DNA from: Amaranthus tricolor
Lineage: Eukaryota; Streptophyta; Magnoliopsida; Caryophyllales; Amaranthaceae
DNA length: 64,000 bases
Assembly: GCF_026212465.1 (NCBI RefSeq)
Contig: NC_080049.1
Location: forward strand, 14,082,439-14,146,438
Direction of reading: 5' to 3'
Shown here: positions 22,741 to 34,564 of the stretch, one piece after another
Position numbering within the stretch: the first letter of the stretch is position 1
Layout of the letters: every line of letters begins with the position of its first letter
Notes under the pieces: generated by a model
Seen by the model: only the letters and a program-made list of their open reading frames with translations
Databases searched by the model: none
Told to the model about the DNA's origin: nothing
Translations under genes and position numbers: made by a program

Positions 22741-24093
22741 CTATTCGTCTTCGTCATCATCATCTGGTTGGTTAGATGCTTCCGCTGACTCTCCTCCTGA
22801 CGATGATACAGATGTATCCATCATCGTCCATGGATCATCATCATCGCCTTGATCATCATCATTCCTTAGTCCTTGTGTTCGAATCTCCGCTTGATCCCAA
22901 TCTTTCTTGCAAACACATATTTGAATACTATGTGGAGCAAGACGAGATCTCTTTTCGTCTAAAACTCTTCTACCTGCACTAAAAGCAAACTCCGACGCAA
23001 TCGTAGAAGCAGGAATTGCAAGGATATCCTTTGCAATTCTCGATAATATGGGAAATTTTATAGATTTTTCTTTCTACCAGTCTAAAATATTATAGGTACC
23101 TTGGTCAATTTCAAAGTGATGTTTAAATAATTATCTAATTCTAAATATGTAGTGGAGGGTGAAGAAGAAGATGATCCTACAAAACTATCATCTTGGCTCA
23201 TTATATTAGCTATTACGGAATTATAATAACAGGGACGTGCCGAGACGCTAGCACGCCTAGACGTATCGCGTTTTGGGTTATATACACTAGCATAGTAATC
23301 ATAAAGTTCTGCTAAAAGTTTTTTACAAGTTCCAACATAATTATGTACATCACTAGGCGGGCGATCTAATGATTGGTAGTAAAATCCAATTACTTTAGTA
23401 AGGACTTCTGTCTTAAAACATGGATCTAAAATGGTTGCAATTCCATAAATAAAAGGAAAATCGGTAAAGTATGTCTTCCACTTATCCATCATATCTGCAA
23501 GAATCGGCTTTAAATATGGGTTAGTATCATTATGCGAATGTTTAAGAAGATGATAAAAATTAGTAATACACTCACTTATTACTAAAAAATAGTAATATGG
23601 GTTACTTTCACAAATTTGTCTTACTGGTTCATCTTCATCTAAATTTAAATATAAAGACATACTCAAATACCACAATATATAAATAAATAATAATTTTAAA
23701 CTTAATCAATTTGGAGAATAAAATTATAAAACTAACCGATAGTTTGGAAATTGACTCGTTTACCACGAGCTTGTCTTTATTGTTGTTGTTGTAGTTGTTC
23801 TTCATGTGATCTTGTTGATGACTGTCGAGATCTATGTATCCCAATAGGGGTCGTTGGTTCCTCTTCTTGTTCTTTTTCTTCATCAATTTGTATTTCTCTT
23901 TCCACTTCTTCTGCATAATCGTGTAATTCTTGGTCGTACCCTTCTGGATAATTTGGTTCATAATTATAATTACTAATGGAAGGTATTGTTGATATCGACG
24001 GAGTTGAAGTGGCCTTTCTTTTGGAGCTAGAACCTTCCAATGATTTTGCCATTTTAGTAACTTTTTAGAGGCTTTTTTCAAAAAACAAGACAT
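22741..24093 (-). pseudogene. hAT transposase, RICESLEEPER-type, internally deleted
   Basis: ATG at 24093-24091. Exon one runs to 23737, then a GT-AG intron (23736-23639, 98 bp) precedes exon two. Exon one encodes a basic start, a Ser/Thr-rich stretch, an acidic EEVEREIQIDEE segment and a Gln run. Exon two starts DEDEPVRQ, but the BED zinc finger and most of the RNase H-like core are gone, replaced by a short ICES remnant and 20 bp of filler (23584-23603). It then rejoins at ISECITNFYHLL. The C-terminal hAT dimerisation region persists in pieces (KDILAIPAST). Lesions: a 1-bp loss in the A run near 24065, a frameshift near 23130, and a TGG-to-TAG change in the segment equivalent to DVLEWWKEK. 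The ancestral stop is at 22743-22741 after an Asp-rich tail. Cannot encode transposase. Confidence 0.88.
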
Positions 24094-24211
24094 GATAATA
24101 TTGAAATAATAATAGAATTAAGAAATAAATAAATAATTAATAGACTAATTATGTAATTAACTAAATTAAGAAATAATTAAAAGACTAATTATGTAATTAA
24201 GAGAATAATTG

Positions 24212-24289
24212 CGTAATTAAGTAGATAGAGTAAGTAGTGAGAGTAGGAGACGTAATTAAGTAGATAGAGTAAGTAGTGAGAGTAGGAGA
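24212..24289 (-). repeat. 39-bp perfect tandem duplication in the 5'UTR of hAT A
   Basis: Units starting CGTAATTAAGTAGATAGAG lie at 24212-24250 and 24251-24289. Element B has a single copy of the corresponding segment, so the duplication arose in the A lineage. Confidence 0.85.
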
Positions 24290-24328
24290 AGAGATGAGTT
24301 GTAAATAAAAATGATTGAAAGTGATATA

Positions 24329-24336
24329 TATTTATA
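24329..24336 (-). promoter_or_regulatory. TATA box of hAT A
   Basis: TATAAATA on the minus strand, about 235 bp upstream of the ATG, at the position equivalent to the TATAAATA in element B (40000-40007). The surrounding CACTTTCAATCATTTT is conserved between A and B. Confidence 0.65.
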
Positions 24337-24785
24337 GTAAAAATCACAACGGCTAGTTAACGACTCTTTTTCGAACGGTTCCAAAGAACCTGTGGGCCGG
24401 TTCACCTGGACCGGTTCCGGTTCCATGGAACCCTGTGGGCCGGTCCACCCGGACCGGTTCCGGTTCCGGTTCCACGGAACCTGTGGTCTAGTTCACCCGG
24501 ACCGGTTCCGGTTCCAGTTCCGGTTCACCCGGACCGGTTCCGGTTCCAGTTCCGGTTCACCCGGACCGGTTCCGGTTCCGACCCGCGGTTCTTAGGTCCG
24601 GTTCAAGCAGTTTTTTTCCGGCGATTTCACGGTTCCAGCAACTTTTTTTCCGGCGGTTTTACGGTTCCGCGGTTCAGGCCGGTTCGGAACCTGTCGCGAA
24701 CGGTTCTGGTTTCGAGACGGTTTCAAGAGGTTCGGCACCGGTTCGGTTCCGGGAAACCCGCTCCGTGGCCATCACTAGTTATAGT

Positions 24786-26471
24786 GTTTGAAGGTCAGAT
24801 CTCTCACATAGATTATTACCAATGTTCACCTCAAGCCAACTTTTTATGACATTTGTGAGCAACCTAAACCATACAAATTCCCTTTTAAATAGCGTTTTAG
24901 GTTTTAGACTATTTTTATGAGAGATTTTCTCTTATTAAGACATGCTCAAAACAAGGAGAATATATACTAATAATTTGTAGGAAAAATTATCTAGAATAAT
25001 CTAACATTTTTATGATTTTTCTACAATAATCTCACATATTAATTAACTATGAATAACCTAACTTTAGGTGTATTTGTCTTGAGTAAACTCAAATAACTTC
25101 GTCATCTACTATAATAAGTAATTACCAAAACAATAATCTGAAAATAAATTTATAATTAGAAAAAAATTTAAAAATTTACATAAGAAATTCTGAACAATAA
25201 AAAAAATTTAACATTTTTTTTACATTTTTTCGACATTTTATTTTAATTTATCTATTTTTAAAAATAAATAAAAACTTGCTATAGCAAGTCATCCAATTAC
25301 TGAATTTACTCTAGGAAAATAAACTGAAGTTAAGATTAATATTTCTAATTTATATTAAGAAAAAATTAGGTTATTTAACTCATAACATGTGCCCATTGGT
25401 AATATACAAAAAACTTTGTATATATCTTTTCTACGACTTATTCAAGAAATGCGGAAACTTGGTGTAACCCATACTTGGGACTACATCATTATATAAATAA
25501 CTTTTATGGTAGATTATCCCAACGCCCAACACAAAATTTGAATAGGTGAGATAAATTGTCTATCTAACATCTAAGAATGTTGTTTTATTGTAAGAAAAAA
25601 ACCTTGAACTTATTTTCTAAAATGCAGGACTCTATAAAAGTTTTTGATGGACAATTAAAATAAATTGATCTAATTAATTTAACATGTAAATAAGCAAATT
25701 AATTTGATTATTTCAATGAAAAACCATATTACTAAATTTATTTGATTTGTCAAAGTGGTTACATGAATATTTCTACTCCAAAATTTATTAAAATTTATTT
25801 AATGCATGATATTAGCTAGTCTTTCACGTCGGTTTTAATGATGTGAAATGTCTCCTTGTAGTGCTCATAATTTGAGCATATATTTAATTAAATAAGTCCA
25901 TTTTAAGGTATTTAAGTTAGTTTTATTTTGAAATATCAAATTTATAATATATACATAAACCCTCAACCCTAATTAATGGAAGAATGAAGCAGTCTTTTGA
26001 CTTCGTCACCAAGAATTCTCTTGGCATGCACGTAGCCAAAGTAGGTACTTATCAACAACACAACAAATGAAATTCAAATTGTGTCGTGCACTAATATGCT
26101 TATAAATCCTACGTTATTATCGTTTAAAAATTAATTTTAACATTTTTTTATAAGGTCTACTAGAATCGAAATTCAAATTATTGCTAACAACAATAACATC
26201 AAAATTCGAATTCAATAATATATAGGATTAATTACATGGAAAAAAAAAAATCAATGTCAGAAAATATTGATATTTAAGATTATCCAATTCTAAATTAATA
26301 TAATACTAATAATAATATCTAAAACTAATTTACAACTAAAAAATAAATGCGGTCATATGATCTAGAAAATCATAATTCGTCGTATTCTTCTTCACTTTTG
26401 CTATTAAGGTCATCTTCGACATCTCTGATCTCTTCTCACCTAATGGTTTTCTAACAAGTGGATGTTTTGAT
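24786..26471. other. AT-rich stretch without identified features
   Basis: Non-coding by eye. I see only short biased frames and no terminal repeats that I can pair. Confidence 0.5.
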
Positions 26472-26990
26472 CACTACAAAAATTTGATAAAATTACAAAG
26501 GACAAGAGGCGACGATCAAAAGTTCGTCGTCTTTTATAGAAAATAGAGATGGCTTGGCGAGAGTACATCGACGACAAAACATTTCATAGTTCTAGATGTG
26601 AAAATGGCGACGACCTAGGGGCGGCGACGGCCTAGAGATCGCCCCTAGGTCGTTGCCAGTTTATTAAAAAATTTATTTACTATTTTTAAAAACATAGCAA
26701 CGACTTAGCTACGACTCTAGGTTTTCCCCAACAAGGGTGACCACTTGGGGTCATAACTAGGTCGTTGCCATTTTTTTCTTAATTTTTAAATTTAAAAAAA
26801 AATTAATTTAAAAAAATATTGCTTCGAGGAAGGAGCGTAGCCAAGTCGTCGCCAGGTTCAAATATTTTCTATAAAAAGAACTCATTTATTTCACAACTTT
26901 ATTTCTAATTTCTCTTCTCTCATTTCTAATTTCTCATCTCTCCTTTTAAATTTCTTTACACTTATCTGTTTTCAGAATGCTCAAGACTTT
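26472..26990 (+). mobile_element. Terminal segment of a CACTA transposon
   Basis: Begins CACTACAAAAATTTGATAAA at 26472, a typical plant CACTA terminus. Subterminal repeats GGCGACGACCTAG and CCTAGGTCGTTGCC follow in both orientations to about 26855. After that comes pyrimidine-rich, 5'UTR-like DNA (TTTCTCTTCTCTCATTTC). No transposase remnant follows and the other end was not located, so it is a truncated or deleted copy. Confidence 0.6.
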
Positions 26991-27225
26991 TTCTCATTTT
27001 GGATTTTTCAAGAACAAATTCATTGTTAATATAATGCAAAAAGAAATGAATTTATTTAAAAATTTGTATAATCTACATCAATTAATTGAAATATTTAAAA
27101 TCAAATAAATATAAAATAAATAAGATAAAATATTTAATTTTTTGAGATAAATGGATAAAATTGTTTAATAGAAGTAATAAATTTGTAAACATATTCACAA
27201 TAAATAAAGATAATGTTTATTATAG

Positions 27226-27337
<112 letters not shown>

Positions 27338-27726
27338 ATTTATTAACAAATAGATAATGTTAATATTTATTGATACAATAAAAGAGTTTCTCGACTCGAG
27401 AAAGACTTTCAAATGAAACGAAAGCAAAGCAAAATTACGTTAATACATGACAAAAAAAGACGACAAAACAATGTAAGATAAAAATTAAGACTTATACTAT
27501 GACAAAAAAAAAATAATTAAAAACAATCAAGGCCAGAATAATAAACAAATTAAGTTATTCCCTTTTCATTTTTTTCCTTCATTAAGTTACCTATTTTCTC
27601 ATTTGATCATTCCTGATTATTCTAACTAGAATGAATCTGTTTTCATTAATTGAATCTTCTACATTATTATTATTAAATGTATTTATCACCAAAAGTAAAT
27701 CATTTTTGTTATTTAAATAATCTATG

Positions 27727-27986
27727 TACTTCTTACGTTCTTTTTTACTCTTCTTGTTTACTTTTTACATAGTTTTTAAAACAAATTTTGAGTCTTAATA
27801 TCTCTTAATACCCTTGATAAAAAATTATAAACAATACATAATAAAAAGTATACATTAAGACAAATCTACAAGATTTTACATGGATATTTTTTATCTTATA
27901 AATATATCTAAAAACTATATATCAAATTTATCTTTTCTAAAGATGAAATATTCAAAATAGAAAAAACATTAGAGAATGAATGGAGT
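27727..27986. mobile_element. Stowaway-like MITE
   Basis: Starts TACTTCTTACGTTC and ends GAATGGAGTA, degenerate forms of the TACTCCCTCCGTTC-type ends of Stowaway elements flanked by TA. The interior (AAGACAAATCTA, AATATCTCTTAATACCC) is shared with the copy at 38555-38827. Confidence 0.6.
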
Positions 27987-28189
27987 ATTTCTTTCTAATT
28001 ACCGTCAACAACTAAGTGTATGACATCACAACATTAATTTTTATTTTTATTTTTTTTATTTGAATGTAAGCTAGAAAATCTATACACCTGGGACAATCAA
28101 TTAAAATAAGTACAAATCTATATTAATGGAACAACAAGATCCGCAACGATAATATTGGAGCTTGAATTGTTAGGTCAGATTAAACACCG

Positions 28190-28545
28190 ATTTAAATCTA
28201 ATTTATGTTAATTTAAAAAAAACTATTGCTGAATTTAAAGCGTGCGTGCTAAGTGTAATGCGAAATCATATAATATATTTGAGTTTATAACAACATTTAT
28301 TTGGAGTTATAACATAATACATTTGGTGTTATACCAACATATATTTGGGATTATAACTTCAAATATATTATGTTATAACCCTCGAATCTATGATGGTATA
28401 ACACCATATGTAATAAGTTGTAACCTCAAATAAATGTTGTTATAAACTCAAATAATATATTATGTGAGTTTTTACATTCCATTTGACACGCGCGCTTTAA
28501 TTTCAGCAACGGTTTTTTTTTAAATTAAAATAAATTAGATTTGGG
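28190..28545. mobile_element. Long fold-back (near-palindromic) MITE, ~355 bp
   Basis: The left half (TATTGCTGAATTTAAAGCG, GTTTATAACAACATTTATTT, GGTGTTATACCA) recurs in reverse complement in the right half in the same order. The two arms of about 160-170 bp meet near 28365. Mismatches are few and spread along the stem. There is no loop of note and no coding capacity beyond a 63-codon shadow frame. Transcribed, it would form one long hairpin. Ends and target duplication are not resolved, so the superfamily is unknown. Confidence 0.85.
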
Positions 28546-29100
28546 CTGGACTTTTAATAGCCGTCTTTACAAAAGACGGTCTCTCAAGAGAGTACCTGCA
28601 AACTAAAATACTTTTTAGTTCCATGTTCAAAATTAGTCGCCAAGTCTCAAACAAAAGCACGACCACAACAAAAAATTTTAAGAATTCTATTTGCGACCAG
28701 CCTTTTAGTCATTGATTGGTCGCTACTATTTTTTATTTATTTCTTTTTAATAAGCTTTAATGATTCTATATATTTAGATTTTTTATTTTTTATTTTTTAT
28801 TTTTTATTTTTAGCTTGAAGATTATTCGTTCAGTGGTAGTAAAGTGGTCATGCAATCTATAGAATGAAGGGAATACTCCCTCCTATAATCTTATGTGACT
28901 AACAATCTACCAATATGACTAATTAACACAATACTAATACGACCAATATTATGTAAAAACGATTAATAATATATTAATGCGATCATTAATTTACTAATAC
29001 ATCTAATGTTACACGAATACAACAATAATTAAGTATAAATGATTAATACTATACAAATGGGGTAATTACGAGATTAGTTATATACTAATGCGACTGTTAG

Positions 29101-29710
29101 TAGGGGTGTTAAAACCGGATACCGGATCGACCCGGATTCGAAAATCCAGATACTTCAGATAGTGAAAATCACTATTATGTTTCGATCCGAAAAGACCGGA
29201 TATCCGGTTTAATCCGGATCGAATACCAGATATCGGGTTTTCGATTTTTATTTTTTTTGTCTATTTTTAAAACAGTTTTACGTTTTTTTCGACATAACTA
29301 TTTAAGCTCACTTCGCTTTCTTTCTTTAATCAAGCTTATTTTTAAACAATTTTAGAAAAAAGCTTATTTTTTAAACTTATAATACAAATCATTTTGGAAA
29401 TATGATTGGATTTTTAAAAGTCTAAATTAATTAACAATAAATTAGTTATAATTGAGAATTGTACATATTAGTAAATTTACACTAAAACAAAAAAATGTAT
29501 GAAAAAATATTTATATATTTTAAAAATAAAAAATAAAAAATAATAAAAAAGTAGAAAACCGAATATCCGGATACCTGGTTTTGCCAATACCGTAACCCGG
29601 ATCCGGATCCGGTATCTGGTTTTAAAACCGAATACCCGGTTTTCAAAAGCCGAATAGTTTATCCAGTTTTTAAAATCGGATACCAGATCAGATATTTTTA
29701 AACACCCCTA
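29101..29710. mobile_element. Non-autonomous hAT-like element, ~610 bp
   Basis: Ends TAGGGGTGTTAAAACCGG and, read inward from the right, TAGGGGTGTTTAAAAATAT. Subterminal CCGGATATCCGG and ATCCGGATCCGG words lie on both sides, as in the MITE at 16407-17308. Flanking octamers ACTGTTAG and ACTATTTA match only partly, consistent with age. Interior AT-rich, non-coding. Confidence 0.7.
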
Positions 29711-29862
29711 ACTATTTATTAGTACACCAATAAAACTAAAAATATGCAAATACCACAAATAATATGCTAATAACACTAATAAGACAATAATAGGACTAAT
29801 ATTATAAAATTACATCTAAATTTATGCTAGCATGATTTATAATGGAATAATACGACTAATAT

Positions 29863-30492
29863 AAAGCTATTTATGGGCGGGCTACCTATCAGGCTTAATC
29901 CACCCACCTCGAAAAACGAGCAAGCTAACACAATGTTTTTCACAAAAAAAATAAATTTGGGTGGGTAATCCCTACCCGCCAAGATAAATGGGCGGGTAAT
30001 TCTATTGATTATGAAACTAGTAGTCACTAGTCTACCATATAGTACTACTACATACCCAACTTTAGTAAGTAGTATCCATACTCACTTTAATAATTTTTTA
30101 AAACTTATTATGATTGGAGGAGGTATATGTCTGGACTTCGTACACCGTAGTAAGATAAATCGATGATGCAATCCTTTTGTTGGATCATCCAACTTATTTT
30201 TTTATCATCTAATTTGAGTATTTTAAGACTTTTTATGTATTTGGAGTATTTTGGAGAATGTATCGTATTTTAATTGTTATTAAAACTTAACTTTATAATT
30301 TGTATTATATTTTTAATTTTTATATAATAAATACCCGCTTACCCGGGGGTCCCGCCTGCTTTAAAAATGGGCAGGTAGCGAAAAAAACTATGCTAGCAAA
30401 TGCGGGCGGGCTTTTGAATGTTTGAGCCCCCGGGTTGATTTTTAAGGTAGTACTTGGTTTGCTACCCGTCAAAGCTTGCCCATAAACAGCTC
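29863..30492. mobile_element. Non-autonomous element with AGCTGTTTATGGGC-type inverted ends
   Basis: The left end reads AGCTATTTATGGGCGGGC and the right end, read inward, AGCTGTTTATGGGCAAGC. Subterminal GGGCGGG/CCCGCC words occur on both sides and the interior is AT-rich. Style suggests hAT, but no clear 8-bp duplication is visible. Confidence 0.6.
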
Positions 30493-31593
30493 TAGATTAA
30501 TAAAATACTTATATGAATAAAATATGCTAATACACTAATAATACACTAACACGACTAATACAACACTTACTAATGCAATTAATACTACATAAATATCGCT
30601 AAACTATTATGAAAATATGAATTAAAATACACTAATAATATTAGTAATATGCTAATACAACTGAGAATATGATTATACGACGATGGTTATTAGAGTCTCG
30701 ATCTTGATCAACAATTTTACAATCTTACGATCTAAAAATAGAAAACTGATTGATCTGAATTGTGCGATCCTACTTAGCTCAAGAATTTAGGTCGTAAGAT
30801 CATAACACGATTATACTATCATACGATACAACGATCCGATCATATAAGGGTCTACAACGGTAGTTTTAATTGTAAAAAATCTTATAATTCAGATATCACT
30901 TGTGTATTAATATATATAATAAAATAATTATATCAATACCACTATAAATTCAATTTTTTTCCTAACTTATAGTTTAAAAATGATTATTAAAAGTATTCTA
31001 TTTCAAAACTTAATAGGTGAATTGAAATGAGTTTTTATTTACACGTAAAATCTTATAAACATTACAACTATAATTGATGATTTGTTATCCAAACCACACT
31101 AATACATATTTGTAGGACAACACCATCCTATGATCTGATTCTACCCATTTCAATCCTACCCCTTCAATGATCCTAAGTAAAATCCCAATCCTAACAACCT
31201 TGTATACGACTGTTGTTACACTGATACAAATAAAACTATGTAAATAGCACTAATACTATGATGATAGGACTAATAAAATGTTAATACCACTAATATTTAC
31301 TAATATAATTAATATGCCTGATAATATTATGCAAATACAATTAATAATGTTAATACGACATATGGTACACTAATACAACTAGTACTATACTAATAACACT
31401 AATAATGTATAAATGCAACTAATATTATGTCAATATGTCTAATAATATGCTAACACAAGCTATAACATACGAACAATACCACTAATAATATACTAATATG
31501 ACTAATAATATTCCAATATAACTAATAATACAATAAAATGACTAAAAATATGTTAATTTAACTAATAACATACTAAAATTATGCTAATACGAC

Positions 31594-31945
31594 CACTACA
31601 ACAAAGTTAACTTTTCGTGGCATATAGTTAGTGACTAAAAATATGTCACTAATTTATATTTTTAGTGTTATAATTGTTAGTTTTAATTTGAATACCACTA
31701 TTAAGTGATTTAGTGACACTTTATTTAGCCTTTACTTTAGTAATATATGTAATTGTCACTATCGTATGAGAAATGCCACTAAATCCAATGACGTGAAAAG
31801 TTTTGGTATGATTTTCTATTTTGCTGCCAAAGGATCCAATAAATGTCACTAAAACAATTGTATATAACATTAGATATTTAAAATAGTGACATTTATATTA
31901 AATGCCACTAAATATATCCTACTAAAAGTGTATATAACTGATAAT
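31594..31945 (+). mobile_element. Short CACTA-like terminus or MITE
   Basis: Begins CACTACAACAAAGTTAAC at 31594, then carries alternating GTGACATTT and AAATGCCACTAAA/ATGTCACTAA words in both orientations to about 31920. The right end is not certain (CTACTAAAAGTG near 31930 is a weak candidate). It interrupts the ACTAATA repeat field. Confidence 0.5.
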
Positions 31946-33044
31946 ATCTCTAAAAATCTATTAATATGACTAACTAGTATAAAAACTCCTATAATGCACG
32001 AAGTTGTAAATATAAAAGTATATATAAATATAAATTTTAAATAGAGTTGTAATTACATGTTATCAGTATAGCATTATAATATTTCTTATAAAATAGATAA
32101 AGAGTTTTAGAATATATAGTGCTTTCAATGAAAAAAATAAATTATTGTTATGTAAGTATTAAAGTTTTCATCCTTTTTAAGGCAAATCTGGGTAATATTT
32201 CAACTAAGTTATCACAATTATTCTTTGTCATTCTCAAAATAATTTTTTATTATCATGTATCTTTTATTTCTTGATGAAATATTTTAGAAATTAATTAAAG
32301 TTTTGATTAAGTAACTTTTTAAATTAGAAAATACTTCAACATAAAAAAGTACAAATGTATTCTAAGAAACTTTAATTGGAAATCTTGTAGCTTTTAAATT
32401 TAAACATATAATATTCCTAGAAAATTTAAAAGAACCTATCTCATTGTGATGTAGTCCTACTACTTATATATTAAAGAATAAATTGATGTTAATTAACTTT
32501 GGTAAACATTATTCAATATGGCAAATTACTATGAGAACGTAATGTGGAATTTTACAGTCTTTTTATTAGATTGTATGATGCTACATTAGTATAACTAATA
32601 CTATATAAATATGACTAATGTTATGCTAATACAACAAATCATATGATAATACAACTAATAATACAATAATAGAAGTAATAATGTCCTAATACGACTAATG
32701 ATATACAAATACAACTAATACTATTCTAATATGACTATAAAAATGCTAATATGACTATTTATATAGGACTAAAACTCTACTTATACAACCTAAATTATAC
32801 TAATATATACTATGCAAATATGACTAATAACACACTAATACGATTAAGAAAATACTAATACTAAATATAAAATAAAATGAAATAAAATTGAATATCCGTC
32901 ATTGTTACAATATATTCGAATTGGAATCGAATCATGATTTCCACTCTTTAGAAAATCGATTATACAGATCGAATGTGATTCAGTATCCGATGTTGAACAT
33001 TCCTAAATATGTATATGTACTTTACAATAAGATTTATTATAAGT

Positions 33045-33240
33045 ATTGTGGTATAGTGGTTAGAGTGTTGTTATTACCTCTATTGCATGGGGTCTTGGGC
33101 ACGAAACCTAACTCTTGGCTCGCAATTGTTAGAAGCCTAGGGAAGTTTCATGGATTGAGAACAAGTGTAACCGAAAATGAGAGTTGAATACGGGTTCTTG
33201 GGGAAGCTCAACTTTAAGAAAAAACATGTTTTTGTTATAA
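33045..33240 (+). mobile_element. tRNA-derived SINE-like unit
   Basis: TATAGTGGTTAGAGTG resembles a tRNA box A region. About 35 bp on, GGGCACGAAACCTAAC resembles a degraded box B (consensus GGTTCGAATCC). An unrelated tail follows. The pairing and spacing suit a pol III promoter from a tRNA, but the body is too diverged to fold as a tRNA gene. Confidence 0.4.
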
Positions 33241-33640
33241 TTTTGTTACTAAAATACTGGGTCCCAGACTACGATCCTTATGTGATCAACCCATTGTTGG
33301 TCGTAGATCATTTCAACCATTTTGCATCTCAAGTTGTTTTGCGATCACTTTTATTGCAACCAACAATTTGATAGCGACCAACGTGCAACCAAAATCTTTT
33401 GTCGCTTTTCATACTTTTTTCTAGTGTAATTTAAATGAATGCTATTTTCTAAATATTGATTTTGAATTGCTAATTAGTTCATATAGTTGAGTGATTCTTT
33501 TTTTTTTTTTTCAAACTTATGAAATATACGAAGTTCGTGCAATACACGAAGTTTAGTGTAGAGACATATATATAAATATATTAATCAAGAAAAAGTTTCT
33601 AATTTGTTTATGAAATGTATGTAAATATATTATGGTCCAT

Positions 33641-34048
33641 TGCAAGGTATGGAACTTGTCCCACATCGGTTGTAATGTGCAATATGCTGTGGGGTTAATA
33701 GGCAAATGAGCTCTCTCACTTAATAGGCTAGTCTTTTGGGCGAGCTCTCCTATTTATCCTATAACAATGGTATCAGAGCCAAACTCAGAGTGGGTGGCCT
33801 GCAAAGTGACTTGCGGAGTGGTTGGACTAGTAGAGCCAGCCGTGACCCAACTTAACCGTGACCCAATGCAACCGTGACCTAACGAGGATGCTGGCCTTAT
33901 GGGGGTTTGATTTTTATTTTCGATTGCAAGGTATGGGACTTGTCCCACATTAGTTGTAAAGTGCGATGGGGTGGGGTCTATAGGCAAATGGGTTCTCTCA
34001 CCTAATAGGCTAGTCTTTTGGACGAGCTCTCCTGTTTATCCTATAACA
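33641..34048 (+). mobile_element. TRIM (terminal-repeat retrotransposon in miniature), 408 bp
   Basis: Direct terminal repeats 33641-33766 (126 bp) and 33925-34048 (124 bp) both start TGCAAGGTATGG and end CCTATAACA, with about 85-90% identity by eye. Directly inside the left repeat is TGGTATCAGAGCC (33768-33780), an exact initiator-Met tRNA primer-binding site. A purine-rich ATGGGGGTTTGA lies upstream of the right repeat. The internal segment is about 158 bp and non-coding, so replication would need proteins from another retrotransposon. Flanking pentamers (TCCAT, AATAC) do not match, so the target duplication is lost or the insertion is rearranged. Confidence 0.9.
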
Positions 34049-34564
34049 AATACTACATATTATAATAAAATAATTACTTTGGATAACAATATAACTTACT
34101 TACATAAATATTTATTCTAATTTAGCTGGTGAATTTGACTAAATGGTATTTTTAATTGTCTAAAATTCAATTAAAATAAAATAAATTATCTATTTATGAA
34201 TGAATTGAACTTATTTTGAGTGATTTAAACTAATTTATTGGCTTTAAATTTTGAACTAATTCAAACAACAATTAATAATTTAAATAAATACATTTTGCTA
34301 AAAAATTTTTTTTTACTTACATGTAACATGTTTTTTTTAAACAATTAATGTCTTAAAGATTTTTTTTTTGAGATGCTTTAAAGATTTTTTATTTTAGTAT
34401 AAAAAATTAATGTAATGAAATCTTTTAATGCCTATCTTATTTATATTTAAATTTATTGAGGAAAACAAATTTTCACGCAATTAATTATGGCCTTACTAAA
34501 AATACTTACCTAATTTAACTTTAAATTTATTTAGGAAATAAATTGCCACACAATCAAGTAGTCC
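34049..34564. other. AT-rich stretch, nothing identified
   Basis: No coding run or element terminus that I can support. Confidence 0.5.

Larger units (their letters stand above)
22214..24777 (-). mobile_element. hAT element A: internally deleted relative of element B
   Basis: Termini are TAGGCATGTCCACGG on the left and, read inward, TAGTGATGGCCACGG on the right. Both sides carry the perfect 8-bp duplication GTTATAGT (22206-22213, 24778-24785). The subterminal regions (22225-22395 and 24365-24765) are packed with CCGGTTCC/GGAACCGG words. Inside is a minus-strand transposase pseudogene that lacks its middle relative to element B at 39689-43357. The 2564-bp length is about 1.1 kb shorter than B despite a longer GC-rich right end. 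Structurally this is a Ds-like derivative. Confidence 0.93.
28890..32880. repeat. Field of degenerate short repeats (ACTAATA-type)
   Basis: Excluding inserted elements, most of this region is built from variants of ACTAATAATATGCTAATACG, recurring roughly every 15-20 bases and all in the same orientation. Blocks are clear at 28900-29100, 29720-29850, 30500-30680, 31220-31600 and 32580-32870. It has no coding capacity. The blocks look like one old minisatellite split by later insertions. Confidence 0.75.
28664..33426. mobile_element. Possible large non-autonomous CACTA element enclosing a repeat field
   Basis: The right terminus is convincing: read inward from 33426 it is CACTAGAAAAAAGTATG, followed by GCGACAAAAG and GGTCGCTATC words. 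At 28664 a degenerate end CACAACAAAAAATTTT is followed by TTTGCGACCAGCC and GGTCGCTACT, so both sides share the GCGACC subterminal word. Flanking trinucleotides (GAC and TAA) do not match, so the pairing is unproven. Between them lie short degenerate repeats, two hAT-like insertions and a SINE-like unit. Confidence 0.4.

Noticed and set aside
25800..25870. CACTA right terminus (CTCCTTGTAGTG near 25850)
   Set aside because: Lacks subterminal repeats and a matching left end.
33045..33120. tRNA gene
   Set aside because: Box A- and box B-like words are present but no cloverleaf can be drawn; better as a SINE-like unit.
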